DNA from: an uncultured Ruminococcus sp. | GTDB taxonomy: Bacteria; Bacillota; Clostridia; Oscillospirales; Ruminococcaceae | Length of the DNA: 26,132 nucleotides | Assembly: GCA_937902395.1 (NCBI GenBank) | Contig: CALGTV010000083.1 | Span: 1-26,132 of the forward strand | Reading direction: 5' to 3' | Shown here: one piece after another, positions 1 to 7,178 of the stretch | How the letters are laid out: the number at the start of each line of letters is the position of its first letter | Position numbering within the stretch: the first letter of the stretch is position 1 | Translations under genes and position numbers: made by a program | Notes under the pieces: model-generated | Database searches by the model: none | What the model was told of the DNA's origin: nothing | The model's input: the letters and a program-made list of their open reading frames with translations, nothing else

Positions 1-12
1 ATATATAACAAA

Positions 13-37
13 AGAGGGCAGATATTATCCGCCCTCT
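13..37 (-). terminator. Intrinsic terminator of groESL
   Basis: Read on the minus strand, a 7-bp outer stem (AGAGGGC/GCCCTCT) encloses a shorter inner stem around GATATTATC and is followed by TTTTGTTATATAT running to the window edge. It lies about 40 bases after the groEL stop codon, so it most likely ends the groESL transcript. Its inner sequence GATATTATCCGCCCT (21-35) recurs exactly after mutL at 9159-9173, so this terminator seems to be built from a dispersed repeat. Confidence 0.75.
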
Positions 38-40
38 CAA

Positions 41-80
41 AATAATTATGCATTACGCATTAATTCTTAATTCTGAATTA
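41..80 (-). repeat. Heptamer-periodic AT-rich repeat after groEL
   Basis: This stretch starts with the groEL stop codon (TAA, 78-80 on the minus strand) and consists of units close to AATTAAG and TAATGCG with 7-bp spacing. Read on the minus strand, bases 75 to 41 match 4176-4210 after ricA over 35 positions with one mismatch, which marks it as a copy of a dispersed repeat. It sits between the groEL stop codon and the terminator. No protein is encoded here. Confidence 0.75.
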
Positions 81-1706
81 ATACATTCCGCCCATACCGC
101 CTGCTGGCATTGCAGGAGCAGGATTAGCCTCAGGAATATCTGCTACAAGGCTCTCTGTTGTGAGCACCATAGCTGCTACAGATGCGGCATTCTGGAGTGC
201 TGAACGTGTTACCTTTGTAGGATCAACGATACCTGCGGGAATCATATCTGTGTAAACCTCGTTGTAAGCGTCGAAGCCGTAGCCTGCCTTGCGTGAACGG
301 CGAATCTTGTCAACGATTACGCTGCCCTCAAGACCTGCATTTGCGGCAATCTGACGTACAGGTGCTTCAAGTGTTTTGAGGATAATCTTAGCGCCTGTCT
401 TTTCGTCACCGTCAAGAGTGTTAATCATCTTCTCAACAGCAGGAATAGCGTTGATATATGCTGTACCGCCGCCTGCTACGATACCCTCCTCAACAGCTGC
501 CTTTGTAGCTGCAAGAGCGTCCTCAATACGAAGCTTCTTCTCCTTCATTTCGATTTCAGTAGCAGCACCAACCTTGATAACAGCTACGCCGCCTGCAAGC
601 TTAGCAAGTCTTTCCTGAAGCTTTTCACGGTCGAAATCAGATGTTGTAGTCTCGATAGATGCGCGAATCTGTGCAACTCTGCCCTTGATAGCATCCTTAT
701 CGCCTGCGCCGTCAACGATGATTGTGTTTTCTTTCTGAATAACAATCTGCTTAGCCATACCAAGCTGGTCAATAGTTGTCTCTGTGAGTTCAAGACCAAG
801 CTCAGAAGAAATAACCTCGCCGCCTGTGAGAACTGCGATATCCTTTAACATCTCCTTACGTCTGTCACCGAATCCGGGAGCCTTTACAGCTGCAACCTTG
901 AATGTGCCGCGGAGATTGTTGAGGATAATTGTTGTAAGAGCCTCGCCCTCAACGTCCTCAGCAATGATAACAAGCTTCTTGCCCATTTTTACAATCTGCT
1001 CGAGGAGGGGGAGAATTTCCTGAATTGAAGAAATCTTCTTGTCTGTGATGAGAACGAAAGCGTCATCGTAGATAGCTTCCATTTTGTCTGTATCAGTTAC
1101 CATGTAGGGAGAAATGTAACCTCTGTCGAACTGCATACCCTCTACAACTTCGCTGTATGTTTCAGCTGTCTTGCTTTCCTCGATAGTGATAACGCCGTCA
1201 GCTGTAACCTTTTCCATAGCCTCAGCGATAAGCTTACCAACAGCTTCATCAGCGGAGGAAACTGTACCAACTCTTGCAATATCCTCAGAGCCCTCAACAG
1301 CCTTTGAGTTGTCGATGATATTCTTTACAGCAACGTCAACAGCCTTTGCGATACCCTTTTTGAGAATCATGGGATTTGCGCCTGCTGCAATGTTCTTCAT
1401 ACCCTCGTGAACGATTGTCTGAGCAAGGAGAGTAGCTGTTGTTGTACCGTCACCAGCTGCATCGTTAGTCTTTGTAGCAACTTCCTTAACGAGCTGCGCG
1501 CCCATGTTCTCGAAAGCGTCCTCTAACTCGATATCCTTTGCGATTGTAACACCGTCGTTTGTGATAAGGGGAGCGCCGAATTTTCTGTCAAGAACTACGT
1601 TTCTGCCCTTAGGTCCCATTGTAATTCTTACTGTATCAGCAAGCTTATCGATACCTGCCTGTAAAGCTTTTCTTGCGTCCTCGCCGTATTTAATATCTTT
1701 AGCCAT
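78..1706 (-). CDS. groL: Chaperonin GroEL (60 kDa chaperonin)
   Basis: GroEL forms the double-ring ATP-driven folding chamber of the cytoplasm and works with the GroES lid. The 542-residue protein has the usual family length. It shows the N-terminal nucleotide site (GPKGRN at 31-36, Asp51, DGTTTAT at 86-92) and the Gly/Met-rich tail typical of group I chaperonins, here ending GGMGGMY. The start has AAGGAG (1716-1721, minus strand) 9 bases upstream. It is the second gene of the groES-groEL operon and is presumably repressed by HrcA through the CIRCE element ahead of groES. A 121-bp gap filled with repeat DNA separates the two cistrons, and the stop codon lies inside another copy of that repeat. 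Identification is certain. Confidence 0.99.
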   Translation of the reverse strand: MAKDIKYGEDARKALQAGIDKLADTVRITMGPKGRNVVLDRKFGAPLITNDGVTIAKDIELEDAFENMGAQLVKEVATKTNDAAGDGTTTATLLAQTIVHEGMKNIAAGANPMILKKGIAKAVDVAVKNIIDNSKAVEGSEDIARVGTVSSADEAVGKLIAEAMEKVTADGVITIEESKTAETYSEVVEGMQFDRGYISPYMVTDTDKMEAIYDDAFVLITDKKISSIQEILPLLEQIVKMGKKLVIIAEDVEGEALTTIILNNLRGTFKVAAVKAPGFGDRRKEMLKDIAVLTGGEVISSELGLELTETTIDQLGMAKQIVIQKENTIIVDGAGDKDAIKGRVAQIRASIETTTSDFDREKLQERLAKLAGGVAVIKVGAATEIEMKEKKLRIEDALAATKAAVEEGIVAGGGTAYINAIPAVEKMINTLDGDEKTGAKIILKTLEAPVRQIAANAGLEGSVIVDKIRRSRKAGYGFDAYNEVYTDMIPAGIVDPTKVTRSALQNAASVAAMVLTTESLVADIPEANPAPAMPAGGMGGMY

Positions 1707-1722
1707 AGTAAATTTCTCCTTT

Positions 1723-1832
1723 TTAATAATGCGTAATTCGTAATGCGTAATGCGTAATTAGTATTTCCTGTTATATGTTAATTTCGCTATGCATTACAAT
1801 TCTTAATTCATAATTCATAATTCTTAATTAAT
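1723..1832 (-). repeat. Heptamer-periodic element between groES and groEL
   Basis: The element starts with the groES stop codon and fills most of the gap to the groEL ribosome binding site. Its groES-proximal part (about 1790-1832) has 7-bp units such as AATTAAG and AATTATG. Its groEL-proximal part (about 1723-1762) has units of the TAATGCG type. The two ends are in roughly opposite orientation with about 30 bases between them. Bases 1796-1831 match 7128-7163 in front of mutL over 36 positions with one mismatch. The transcript could fold into an imperfect intercistronic hairpin. Confidence 0.75.
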
Positions 1833-2100
1833 CTACAATTGCAAGGATATCTTCCATGCGGACGATGATGAACTCCTCGCCCTCTAACTTCACGTTAGTT
1901 CCTGCATATTTAGAAATAAGAACCTTGTCGTTCTTCTTAACTTCCATTTTAACCTCAGATGTACCGGGACCTACCTCTAAAACGATAGCAACCTCAGGCT
2001 TTTCCTTTGCTGAGCCTGAAAGGATAATTCCGCTTTTTGTAGTTTCCTCAGCCTCTGCCATTTTAACAACTACTCTATCCTGTAAGGGTTTAATGTTCAT
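1828..2100 (-). CDS. groES: Co-chaperonin GroES (10 kDa chaperonin)
   Basis: GroES is the heptameric lid that caps the GroEL chamber and controls ATP-coupled folding. The 90-residue protein starts MNIKPLQDRVVVK and has the mobile-loop region around residues 16-32 (EAEETTKSGIILSG) and a C-terminal segment with GEEFIIVRMEDILAIVD, all typical of the Cpn10 family at normal length. AGGAGGT (2107-2113, minus strand) is well placed before the start. It is the first gene of the operon, about 27 bases downstream of the CIRCE operator, so heat-inducible HrcA control is expected. The stop codon is embedded in the repeat that separates it from groEL. Confidence 0.99.
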   Translation of the reverse strand: MNIKPLQDRVVVKMAEAEETTKSGIILSGSAKEKPEVAIVLEVGPGTSEVKMEVKKNDKVLISKYAGTNVKLEGEEFIIVRMEDILAIVD

Positions 2101-2127
2101 AAATGTACCTCCTGTTTTTCGTTTGTG

Positions 2128-2154
2128 TTAGCACTCCTATGATATGAGTGCTAA
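2128..2154 (-). promoter_or_regulatory. CIRCE operator (HrcA binding site)
   Basis: A perfect 9-9-9 inverted repeat, TTAGCACTC, nine bases, GAGTGCTAA, lies just upstream of groES. This is the textbook CIRCE sequence bound by the heat-shock repressor HrcA in Firmicutes. A TATAAT is present on the minus strand at 2159-2154, overlapping the operator edge, and is a plausible -10 box. A matching -35 box at normal spacing is not clear. hrcA itself is not in this window. Confidence 0.97.
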
Positions 2155-2291
2155 TTATATTTTACCACCTTTTTCTATAAAATCAAGGGGTATTGCACAT
2201 TTTCGGAATGTTGCACAAAAGTGTTGATGAAATGTGGAAATAAAATTACCGCGATATAGAATTAGGTAAAATATAAATCATTTTATAATGC

Positions 2292-2320
2292 TTGCATAAT
2301 CCCTGTAATTATGTTATAAT
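2292..2320 (+). promoter_or_regulatory. Extended -10 promoter of the miaB-ricA-mut cluster
   Basis: TTGCAT (2292-2297), a 17-bp spacer, and a perfect TATAAT (2315-2320) preceded by TGT (2312-2314) give a sigma-A promoter with an extended -10 element. It sits 40 bases before the miaB start. It is divergent from the groES promoter region, with about 130 bases between the CIRCE element and this site. Confidence 0.8.
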
Positions 2321-2360
2321 AAATGTGTATTGCTAAAATTCAACACAAGGAGTTGATGAA

Positions 2361-3722
2361 ATGAATACATATATTGAAGAAATACGAAAATACACCTCCG
2401 CTGACGCGAAAAAAGCCTATGTCCGCAGTTTCGGCTGTCAGCTTAATATATCAGACGGAGAAAAGATTAAAGGTCTGCTGAAAAATGCAGGATATTTCTT
2501 TACAGAGGACGAGAATGAGGCTGATTTGATTATCCTTAACACCTGCGCGGTCCGTGAAAATGCCGAGGACAGAGTATTCGGAATCGTGGGCAGTATGAAG
2601 AAGCTGAAAGAGCAGAAACCCTCCCTGATTATCGGTATATCGGGCTGTATGACGGCTCAGGAGCATATTGCGGAACGCATTAAAAAATCATATCCGCAGG
2701 TTGATATCGTGGTGGGAACATCAGCGCTGAACAGTCTGCCTAAGCTTCTCGCAGACTGCATAAGAGGACAGAAATTCGGTATGGATATTGCGGAATATGC
2801 CGATTTTTCACAGGCTGTTGAACAGGTGCGTGAAAGCACATTCAGAGCAAGTGTGCCGATTATGTTCGGCTGCAACAACTTCTGTACATACTGCATTGTT
2901 CCCTACGTCAGAGGACGTGAACGCAGCAGAAAACAGGAGGATATCATCGCAGAGGTGCGCGAGCTTGTGCAGAGCGGCTACAAGGAGATCATGCTTCTCG
3001 GTCAGAATGTCAACAGCTATGGCAATGATTTTGGCGAAACAGAGGCATTTCCAAAGCTTCTCCGTGAGTTGAATAAGATTGAGGGGGATTTCATAATCCG
3101 CTTTATGTCCTCACATCCGAAAGACGCTACACGGGAGCTAATCGACGCTATTTTCGACTGCAAAAAGGTTGCAAAGCATTTGCATTTACCTCTGCAAAGC
3201 GGCAGCAGTGACGTTCTGGAGCGTATGAACCGCAGATACACCGCTGAAAAGTATCTGGAGATAGTAGACTATATTCGCGAAAAAGACGAGAATTTCTCTC
3301 TTACAACAGATATTATTGTTGGATTCCCCAACGAAAGCGACGAGGAATTTGAAGCTACAATAGATATGATGAAGCGCGTGAAATACGACAATATCTACTC
3401 GTTTATCTATTCAAGGCGAACAGGTACAAAAGCAGCTGAAATGGAGGATTTAACTCCCGAGGACGTAAAGGGAAAGCGCATGAGGCGGCTTTTAGAGGTT
3501 CAGCGTGAGATTTCCACAGAGCATTACAAGCGCTTTATCGGCAAGAAAATGCGAGTCCTTGCAGACGATATGTCAAAGAAGAAAAAAGGCTGTATATCGG
3601 GAAAATCCGAGGAATTTATAATAGTAGAATTTGAGGGTGACGAATCCCTTATCGGTCGGTTTGCAGATGTTGAAATCACCGGCGCAATGAATTGGGCAGT
3701 GTTTGGTAAGTTAATAAAATAA
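2361..3722 (+). CDS. miaB: tRNA-2-methylthio-N6-dimethylallyladenosine synthase MiaB
   Basis: MiaB is a radical-SAM methylthiotransferase that converts i6A37 to ms2i6A37 in tRNAs reading UNN codons. The 453-residue protein has the three family parts: an N-terminal UPF0004 domain with cluster ligands Cys26, Cys62 and Cys96; the radical-SAM core with Cys171, Cys175 and Cys178 (GCNNFCTYC); and a C-terminal TRAM-like domain of about 65 residues. The start has AAGGAG (2347-2352) 8 bases upstream. The next gene is ricA, the same pairing as ymcB-ymcA in B. subtilis. miaA, which makes the i6A substrate, is 5.5 kb downstream. The radical-SAM motif together with NTCAVRENAED makes MiaB more likely than the related MtaB or RimO. 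Confidence 0.97.
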   Translation: MNTYIEEIRKYTSADAKKAYVRSFGCQLNISDGEKIKGLLKNAGYFFTEDENEADLIILNTCAVRENAEDRVFGIVGSMKKLKEQKPSLIIGISGCMTAQEHIAERIKKSYPQVDIVVGTSALNSLPKLLADCIRGQKFGMDIAEYADFSQAVEQVRESTFRASVPIMFGCNNFCTYCIVPYVRGRERSRKQEDIIAEVRELVQSGYKEIMLLGQNVNSYGNDFGETEAFPKLLRELNKIEGDFIIRFMSSHPKDATRELIDAIFDCKKVAKHLHLPLQSGSSDVLERMNRRYTAEKYLEIVDYIREKDENFSLTTDIIVGFPNESDEEFEATIDMMKRVKYDNIYSFIYSRRTGTKAAEMEDLTPEDVKGKRMRRLLEVQREISTEHYKRFIGKKMRVLADDMSKKKKGCISGKSEEFIIVEFEGDESLIGRFADVEITGAMNWAVFGKLIK

Positions 3723-3749
3723 ATTTATATATTTAAGGAGAAAAATACA

Positions 3750-4154
3750 ATGGATATTATGGAAATGACAAGAGAATTAGGTAAGGCTTTACAGGCAGAT
3801 GACCGCTATATTGCGTACAATCTCGCAAAGCAGGTAAACGACAACGACGCTGAATTACAGCAGCAGATTAACGATTTTGACAGAATGAGAAACGAGCTCA
3901 ACGCTGAACTTTGCAAAGAAAACAAGGATACAGACAAAATCAAGGAGCTTGACGAGGGTATAAAAGACAACTACAAAAAGATTATGTCTAATAAGAATAT
4001 GGTTGTATTTTCTGCGGCACAGGGCGCATTAGAGGCTCTTGTGAACAACATCAACCAGATTATTACACTCTGCGCAAACGGTGAGGACCCCGATACCTGC
4101 CAGCCATCACAGGGATGCACAGGCAGCTGTGAATCCTGCGGAGGATGCCACTAA
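3750..4154 (+). CDS. ricA: RicA/YmcA-type YlbF-family protein with Cys-rich tail
   Basis: This 134-residue protein is helical and belongs to the YlbF/YmcA family (Com_YlbF). In B. subtilis, RicA (YmcA), RicF (YlbF) and RicT (YaaT) form a complex that carries [4Fe-4S] clusters and influences RNase Y mRNA maturation, competence, biofilm formation and sporulation. Position directly after miaB matches the ymcB-ymcA pair, so I call RicA rather than RicF. The tail is strikingly Cys-rich: Cys108, 117, 123, 127, 130 and 133 in the last 27 residues, plus Cys55. That suggests metal or Fe-S binding, which is inference. AAGGAG lies about 10 bases before the start. ricF and ricT are not in this window. 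The stop codon opens a repeat element. Confidence 0.85.
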   Translation: MDIMEMTRELGKALQADDRYIAYNLAKQVNDNDAELQQQINDFDRMRNELNAELCKENKDTDKIKELDEGIKDNYKKIMSNKNMVVFSAAQGALEALVNNINQIITLCANGEDPDTCQPSQGCTGSCESCGGCH

Positions 4155-4369
4155 ATTAATTATGAATTATGAATGCAGAATTAAGAATTAATTCGTAATG
4201 CATAATTATTAAAAAGCCATTAGCTGTTAGCTTTTAGCCGTTAGCTGTTTAGAAGTTAGATGGATAGAGGTTAGATATAAGAAAAATATCAGCATACAAA
4301 AAATTAACGGCAGAAAATAAAACCGCCGCCCACATAGCTAATAGCTAAAGGCTAGAGGCTAGCGGCTAT
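4152..4369 (+). repeat. Composite heptamer-repeat element between ricA and mutS
   Basis: The whole ricA-mutS gap is repeat DNA. First, from the ricA stop codon to about 4213, units such as ATTATGA and ATTAAGA repeat every 7 bases. Second, from about 4217 to 4266, TAGC or TTAG recurs every 7 bases (for example TAGCTGT, TAGCCGT). Third, from about 4333 to 4369, GCTA recurs every 7 bases, which is the reverse complement of the second block. The inverted blocks flank about 66 bases of non-repetitive sequence and could form a long imperfect hairpin in the mRNA. I see no convincing promoter here. Confidence 0.8.
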
Positions 4370-4391
4370 TAAAAAACGAAAGGAAAATCTT

Positions 4392-7013
4392 ATGGAAATC
4401 GAAATTGACAGAAAAAAATTATCACCTATGATGCAGCAGTATTTCGAGGTGAAAGACAAATATAAGGACTGTATTCTGTTCTTCCGTCTGGGAGATTTCT
4501 ATGAGATGTTCTTCGACGATGCTGTTACAGTGTCAAAAATGCTTGAACTCACTCTTACAGGACGTGACTGCGGACTGCCCGAAAGAGCCCCAATGTGCGG
4601 AATCCCTTATCATTCGGCGGATATGTACATCAAGCGCCTTATAGATATGGGCAAAAAGGTAGCTGTATGCGAACAGCTTACCGACCCTGCGGAAACAAAG
4701 GGAATTGTTGTCCGCGATGTTATCCGCGTTGTAACTCCCGGTACAATTACGGAATCGGGTATGCTTGACGACGGCGAAAACAACTATATATGCAGTATTT
4801 TCTACGATGAATACAATAAAACCTGCGGCATAGCCTCTGCGGATATTTCCACCGGTGAGGCTGATATAAGCTTTTACGAGGGCAAAGAAATGGAGCAGGG
4901 CGTTATAAACGAGCTGTCACGCTGTCAGCCGGCGGAGGTAATTTTTCCCGAAAGCTTTCTTTCCCTTAAAACAGTTGCGGATTTCATCAAGACACGGTTA
5001 AACTGCGCTGTAACTCTCCGTGATACAGACTGCTTTTCCCCCGAAAAACAACGGGATTATATATGCGAGGTATTTAATGTAAGCTCCGTTGCAGAGCTTG
5101 GCATATCTGAAAATGGTGCTGATTGTGCCGCTGTATGCGGTCTTTTCGACTATATCCGCGATACGCAGAAAACCTCTGTTTCGCGATTTACAGCCCTTAA
5201 TCTCCTCAATGGCGATGCCTTTATGGGACTTGACCTCAATGCAAGACGAAATCTCGAATTGACGGAAACTCTGCGAAACAAAGAGAAAAAAGGCTCTCTG
5301 CTGTGGGTGCTGGATTCCACACGCACCTCAATGGGCAGACGTATGCTGAAAAGCTGGATTGAACAGCCGCTTAAAAGTCCTGCAAGAATTATCGAGCGCC
5401 TTGACGCTGTGGACGCACTTTATAAAAAGAGCGTAGTTCTTTCCGATATAGGCGAACTTCTCGACCGCACATACGACCTTGAACGACTTATGACGAAAAT
5501 TATGTATAAGTCGGCAAATCCCCGTGATGTGAAATCCCTGTCGGCTACAGCTATGCAGCTTCCCTTGCTGAAACAGGAGCTTTCAAAGCTTGAAAACTCA
5601 AAGCTTTTAGCGCGATATAACAGCGAAATTTCCGACTTGGGAGAAATCGTCCGCCTTGTTGAAAATGCTATTATGGACGAGCCGCCTGTATCTGTCAAGG
5701 ACGGCGGAGTTATCAAGGACGGCTTCAATAAGGAGCTTGACGACTTGCGTCATATCATGACACACGGCAAGGAGATAATCGACGAAATTGAACAGCGTGA
5801 AAAAGAGGCTACGGGTATCAAGAATCTGAAAATCGGCTTTAACCGTGTATTCGGCTATTATCTCGAAGTCACACGCTCCTATTACGACCATATCCCTGAC
5901 GGGTGGATTCGCAAACAAACCCTTGCCAATGCGGAGAGATTTATCACTGAGGAGCTGAAAAATGCAGAAAATTCCATTCTCGGAGCAAAGGACAAGGCGC
6001 TTTCATTAGAGGCTGAAATTTTCAGCGAAGTCCGTGATTTCCTTGCAACAAAGCTTGCCTCGGTTCAGCAGACTGCATCGGCAGTTGCGGCGGTGGACGT
6101 ATTATGTGCATTTGCGGAAACTTCTCTGCGGAATATGTATGTTAAGCCCGATATTGCCATTGACGGCGCAGTTGATATAAAGGGCGGCAGACACCCTGTT
6201 GTTGAGCTTATGCTCAAAGATGAAATGTTTGTTCCAAATGATATTTACATAGACAACAAATCGAATAGAATGTCGATTATTACAGGTCCCAATATGTCCG
6301 GTAAATCCACGTATATGCGACAAACGGCGCTTATTGTGCTTATGGCGCAGATTGGCTGTTTTGTTCCTGCGGATTCCGCAAAAATCTCTGTAGTGGATAA
6401 GATTTTCACCCGTGTTGGAGCGTCTGACGATTTAACGGCTGGTCAGTCAACCTTTATGGTGGAAATGAGCGAGGTTTCGGATATACTGAAAAATGCAACG
6501 CCCAACAGTCTTGTAATTCTCGACGAGGTAGGACGAGGTACGTCCACCTTTGACGGTGTAAGCATCGCCCGCGCTGTTGCAGAGCATATCTGCGGCAGTA
6601 AAAAGCTTGGCTGTAAAACTCTTTTTGCTACCCATTACCATGAGCTTATCGGCTTGGAAAATGAGCTTGAGGGCGTTAAGAATTACAGTATAGCCGTAAA
6701 TAAACACGGCGGAAATATCCGCTTCCTGCGAAAGATTGTACGCGGCGGAGTTGATGAAAGCTACGGTATAGACGTTGCAAAGCTTGCAGGTCTTCCTGCA
6801 AAGGTGGTAAGCCGCGCAAGAGAACTTCTTGCGGAAATGGAGATTTCACACAAGGCTGAAAATGCAGTACAGCCTGAAAGCGATAACCAGATAAGCTTCG
6901 GCAGTATGAATCGTGAAGCGGCTCTGGATATGCTTGAACGCACAAATATAGATGAATTGACAGACAGCGAATGTCGTGATTTATTGCGTGATATGGCAGG
7001 TTTGTTAAATTAA
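4392..7013 (+). CDS. mutS: DNA mismatch repair protein MutS
   Basis: MutS binds mismatches and small loops in newly replicated DNA and recruits MutL in an ATP-dependent step. The 873-residue protein has the mismatch-reading Phe36-x-Glu38 (GDFYEMF) in domain I at the same positions as E. coli MutS. It has the Walker A loop GPNMSGKST at 632-640, Walker B LVILDE at 707-712 followed by the GRGTST signature, and the FATHYHEL motif near 745. Length and motifs separate it from MutS2. The start has AAAGGA about 8 bases upstream. It is followed after a 165-bp repeat-filled gap by mutL. B. subtilis has cotE between ymcA and mutS; here that place holds only the repeat element. Confidence 0.99.
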   Translation: MEIEIDRKKLSPMMQQYFEVKDKYKDCILFFRLGDFYEMFFDDAVTVSKMLELTLTGRDCGLPERAPMCGIPYHSADMYIKRLIDMGKKVAVCEQLTDPAETKGIVVRDVIRVVTPGTITESGMLDDGENNYICSIFYDEYNKTCGIASADISTGEADISFYEGKEMEQGVINELSRCQPAEVIFPESFLSLKTVADFIKTRLNCAVTLRDTDCFSPEKQRDYICEVFNVSSVAELGISENGADCAAVCGLFDYIRDTQKTSVSRFTALNLLNGDAFMGLDLNARRNLELTETLRNKEKKGSLLWVLDSTRTSMGRRMLKSWIEQPLKSPARIIERLDAVDALYKKSVVLSDIGELLDRTYDLERLMTKIMYKSANPRDVKSLSATAMQLPLLKQELSKLENSKLLARYNSEISDLGEIVRLVENAIMDEPPVSVKDGGVIKDGFNKELDDLRHIMTHGKEIIDEIEQREKEATGIKNLKIGFNRVFGYYLEVTRSYYDHIPDGWIRKQTLANAERFITEELKNAENSILGAKDKALSLEAEIFSEVRDFLATKLASVQQTASAVAAVDVLCAFAETSLRNMYVKPDIAIDGAVDIKGGRHPVVELMLKDEMFVPNDIYIDNKSNRMSIITGPNMSGKSTYMRQTALIVLMAQIGCFVPADSAKISVVDKIFTRVGASDDLTAGQSTFMVEMSEVSDILKNATPNSLVILDEVGRGTSTFDGVSIARAVAEHICGSKKLGCKTLFATHYHELIGLENELEGVKNYSIAVNKHGGNIRFLRKIVRGGVDESYGIDVAKLAGLPAKVVSRARELLAEMEISHKAENAVQPESDNQISFGSMNREAALDMLERTNIDELTDSECRDLLRDMAGLLN

Positions 7014-7165
7014 GAGTTAAGAATGCAGAATTAAGAATTAATGTGATTTGAGCTTTTAGCCGTTAGCCATTAGCCGTTAGCTGTGGGTGCGGAAAAGATT
7101 ACGTTTATATGATGATTTACTGCACCTACAATTCTTAATTCTTAATTCATAATTCTTAATTAAAA
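7011..7165 (+). repeat. Heptamer-repeat element between mutS and mutL
   Basis: The element begins at the mutS stop codon with 7-bp units (TAAGAGT, TAAGAAT, GCAGAAT, TAAGAAT to about 7042). A run of TAGCCGT/TAGCCAT units follows (about 7056-7083), then about 45 bases of non-repetitive sequence. It closes at about 7128-7163 with inverted units (AATTCTT, AATTCAT). The outer arrays are inverted relative to each other, like terminal inverted repeats. Bases 7022-7043 match the 22-base segment 4171-4192 after ricA exactly, and 7128-7163 match 1796-1831 with one mismatch. It ends just before the mutL ribosome binding site. Confidence 0.8.
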
Positions 7166-7178
7166 AAGTGGGGTTAGT

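Noticed and set aside
4152..4369. CRISPR array
   Set aside because: The repeat unit is 7 bp with no spacers of constant length and no cas genes nearby.
4155..4391. A promoter for mutS inside the repeat element
   Set aside because: AT-rich words resembling -10 boxes occur, but no pair of -35 and -10 boxes with 16-18 bp spacing stood out.
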